Source: a candidate division WWE3 bacterium GW2011_GWC2_41_23 (lineage in GTDB: Bacteria > Patescibacteriota > WWE3 > UBA101185 > UBA10185). From it: a stretch of DNA of 40,033 bases. Positions 38,566 through 40,033 of the stretch are shown here, piece by piece. The stretch spans positions 1 to 40,033 of the forward strand of contig LCBB01000010.1 of the NCBI GenBank assembly GCA_000996895.1, given 5' to 3'. The notes under the pieces are model-generated. The model was not told the origin of the DNA and ran no database searches. It saw nothing but the letters and a program-made list of their open reading frames with translations. A program made the translations under genes and the position numbers. How positions within the stretch are numbered: position 1 is the stretch's first letter; each line of letters begins with the position of its first letter.

Positions 38566-39395
38566 TTTTTTGTTCCTAAAGATACTGCTAATTTTTTAAC
38601 CCACGAATCAAGACCGCCCCATCCACTGGAGAAGTACGTCTGGGCAATTTGAAAGAGGGTTGAAACAACTATGTATATCATAACACCTGAAGGCAAGGTC
38701 AACCCAAAGACAAAAAACATCAATGGCATCACGTATAAATTTTGTTTCTGCATGGATTGCATCATATCGTCGGTTTTGCCCGGGGTTTTCTTTACAAGTT
38801 TATCGCTCATTTTGGAGTAAGGCATCATCATTTTTGTTGCCAGGAATTGGGAGACCACAGACAAGATGGTAATAATCAATGCTCCGATTTGGAACCCATC
38901 ATCTTTCCCGTCGTTTTTATTTGTGTCATAAACTCCCCTGGATAAGTCCAGATTCAAGAACATTGTATCGACGGGGTTATCCTCTTTCAAACGGAAGTAC
39001 TCAACATAAATTTGTTTATTAAGATCGTTTATACTTGTGCCGCTAGTCATAATTATTACGGATCTGTAGACGGCAATCATAAGAACAAGTGTAATAATTG
39101 TGGTAATACACCCCGAAGCCGGGTTAATTCCGTGCTTTTTCATCAGTTCCATTTGCATCGCAGCCATCTTTTTCTGATCGTGTTTATATTTTTCTTTTAT
39201 TTTTTGGATTTCCGGCTGAATGTCACGCTGTTTTTGGCTCATCTTAATAGAGGGAAGGGTAACGGGGATCATTACGGCTTTTATTATTAGAGTAAAAAGA
39301 ATAATTGCCGCTCCGAGGCTTCCCACAAAAGAGTAGATGATTATAAGAACATTGAAAATCGGATTTAAAATTATATTTTGCCAGATTTCAACCAT
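38562..39395 (-). CDS. yidC: YidC/Oxa1 membrane protein insertase
   Basis: YidC inserts proteins into the inner membrane. This 277-aa form has about five membrane segments. After the first one comes a cytoplasmic hairpin (SQKQRDIQPEIQKIKEKYK). Length and lack of the large periplasmic domain match the Gram-positive-type YidC. No clear lipobox was seen. It lies between yidD and khpB in the usual cluster order. Confidence 0.94.
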   Translation of the reverse strand: MVEIWQNIILNPIFNVLIIIYSFVGSLGAAIILFTLIIKAVMIPVTLPSIKMSQKQRDIQPEIQKIKEKYKHDQKKMAAMQMELMKKHGINPASGCITTIITLVLMIAVYRSVIIMTSGTSINDLNKQIYVEYFRLKEDNPVDTMFLNLDLSRGVYDTNKNDGKDDGFQIGALIITILSVVSQFLATKMMMPYSKMSDKLVKKTPGKTDDMMQSMQKQNLYVMPLMFFVFGLTLPSGVMIYIVVSTLFQIAQTYFSSGWGGLDSWVKKLAVSLGTKK

Positions 39396-39401
39396 AATCG
39401 T

Positions 39402-39617
39402 TTATTTTACAGGATCGTAACCTCCTTTTGAAAACGGATTACATCTTACCAATCTTTTTACTCCCAGGAAAGTGCCTTTTACGGCTCCGTACTTTTCCAC
39501 GGCTTCGTAGGTGTAATCGGCGCAGCTGGGTGTGAATCTACAGGTATTTATACCGAAATTGCCCGGACTAAGCGTTTTTTTGTATATTTTTATTAAAGTC
39601 AGTATCAATTTCTTCAT
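39402..39617 (-). CDS. yidD: Membrane protein insertion efficiency factor YidD
   Basis: This 71-aa protein has the YidD pattern [30 protein letters not shown] and [19 protein letters not shown]. It assists YidC-dependent insertion. It lies 6 nt before yidC, and its start overlaps the end of rnpA by about 50 nt, as in many bacteria. Confidence 0.95.
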   Translation of the reverse strand: MKKLILTLIKIYKKTLSPGNFGINTCRFTPSCADYTYEAVEKYGAVKGTFLGVKRLVRCNPFSKGGYDPVK

Positions 39618-39906
39618 ACGTTTTTCCCGCCGAGGAGTGCTTGGGGTATATAGAAACCCAGCGGTCTGGCGGTATCAGGGCTAAATTCTTCCTTACGGTT
39701 TCGCGGAATAGCCTTTTTATTCTGTTTCTGTCGGTGGCATTCTTGCTGAATCCGGTTGATACCACAAATCCTATTTTCGGTTGTCCTGAGTAGTTTTCGG
39801 GTTTGAGCATATAAGCAACGAAGGACTCACCTTCGATTTTTTGGCCGTATTTCTTGGTTATCTTGAATTCAAAGGGTGTGGAAAGACGGTTCTCTTTTTT
39901 CAGCAT
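39568..39906 (-). CDS. rnpA: Ribonuclease P protein component
   Basis: This 112-aa protein is the basic subunit of RNase P, which trims tRNA 5' ends. The family core is visible: [25 protein letters not shown], with the RNR box, plus the N-terminal [11 protein letters not shown]. It lies 6 nt after rpmH. The stop falls inside the yidD gene, giving a roughly 50-nt overlap. Confidence 0.94.
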   Translation of the reverse strand: MLKKENRLSTPFEFKITKKYGQKIEGESFVAYMLKPENYSGQPKIGFVVSTGFSKNATDRNRIKRLFRETVRKNLALIPPDRWVSIYPKHSSAGKTYEEIDTDFNKNIQKNA

Positions 39907-39912
39907 TTAGAG

Positions 39913-40033
39913 TTACTTGCCGTTATATGCGACTGCAAGCCTTTTTCTTCCTCTGAGCCTTCTTCTTTTAAGGACGTTGTTACCGTTCTTGGTGGAAGTT
40001 CTGTTTCTAAATCCGTGTTTGCGGACTCTTTTT
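39913..40033 (-). CDS. rpmH: Ribosomal protein L34, partial (5' end outside window)
   Basis: The minus-strand frame reads [20 protein letters not shown], then [14 protein letters not shown] and ends in AYNGK, the typical L34 sequence. About five N-terminal residues lie beyond position 40033. The gene was too short for the ORF track. It starts the rpmH-rnpA-yidD-yidC-khpB string, so oriC and dnaA are probably just outside. Confidence 0.93.
   Translation of the reverse strand, partial: KRVRKHGFRNRTSTKNGNNVLKRRRLRGRKRLAVAYNGK

Noticed and set aside
39568-39617. rnpA-yidD overlap as an anomaly
   Set aside because: Overlap of these genes is common in bacteria.
1-40033. CRISPR array, rRNA, tmRNA, SRP RNA or RNase P RNA
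   Set aside because: No regularly spaced repeats or recognisable conserved RNA sequences were seen anywhere in the window.

Overview
This window looks like a chromosomal segment of a Candidate Phyla Radiation (Patescibacteria) bacterium. Microgenomates is my best guess (inference, not a search result). Supporting signs are the compact layout with many 1-11 nt gene overlaps, an AlaRS without its C-terminal C-Ala domain, short versions of SufD and KhpB, an epimerase-DUF4012 fusion next to PrgI/VirB4-type ATPase genes, a group I intron inside a tRNA gene, and many promoters placed so close to start codons that the mRNAs should be leaderless. The right edge (rpmH-rnpA-yidD-yidC-khpB, with dnaN) is a classic replication-origin neighbourhood, so oriC and dnaA probably lie just beyond position 40033.

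Layout. 1-646: a minus-strand tRNA-Asn(GUU) split by a 572-nt group I intron that encodes an HNH endonuclease. 719-1585: a DUF1189-type membrane protein. 1644-6778: an iron-sulfur cluster operon (ArsR-type regulator, sufC, sufB, short sufD, sufS, sufU, a DUF1858 protein and a 3Fe-4S-type ferredoxin). 6798-7139: a ribosome hibernation factor. 7184-7382: a duplicated 5' half of tRNA-Ile followed by the intact tRNA-Ile(UAU). 7339-9541 (minus): a GT87-type membrane glycosyltransferase and a tyrosine recombinase. 9673-14033: ftsB/divIC-like gene, tRNA-fMet, tRNA-Met, trpS, ftsH, tatD. 14030-23276: an envelope and glycopolymer region (membrane GT2, WecA/MraY-type transferase, UbiA-type prenyltransferase, O-antigen-ligase-like protein, TPR protein, PEGA/SH3 protein, small membrane proteins, and a response regulator with a degenerate receiver). 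23321-25220: a truncated tRNA-Cys followed directly by alaS. 25225-27330: groES-groEL under a CIRCE element, closed by a terminator. 27332-29227 (minus): nucleotidyltransferase, RNase H, Wzz-like protein. 29365-36973: SDR-DUF4012 fusion, PrgI-type protein, VirB4/TraC-type proteins. 36998-40033 (minus): dnaN, khpB, yidC, yidD, rnpA, rpmH (partial).

How it fits together. The SUF genes form one iron-sulfur assembly unit, probably regulated by the cysteine-containing ArsR protein at its head. The envelope genes plausibly build and export a lipid-linked glycopolymer. The PrgI/VirB4 genes suggest a type IV secretion-like machine co-transcribed with, or adjacent to, a large DUF4012 surface protein.

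The most unusual signals are three. First, three of the five tRNA loci are interrupted or broken at anticodon positions 34-36: an intact intron in Asn, a 5'-half copy with an intron-like continuation in Ile, and a 17-nt deletion in Cys that resumes at about position 36. Second, about nine genes show a -10 box 6-10 nt before the start codon (leaderless pattern). Third, the O-antigen-ligase-like gene has an apparent one-base frameshift just after its leaderless start. All calls come from reading the sequence; no database search was run.
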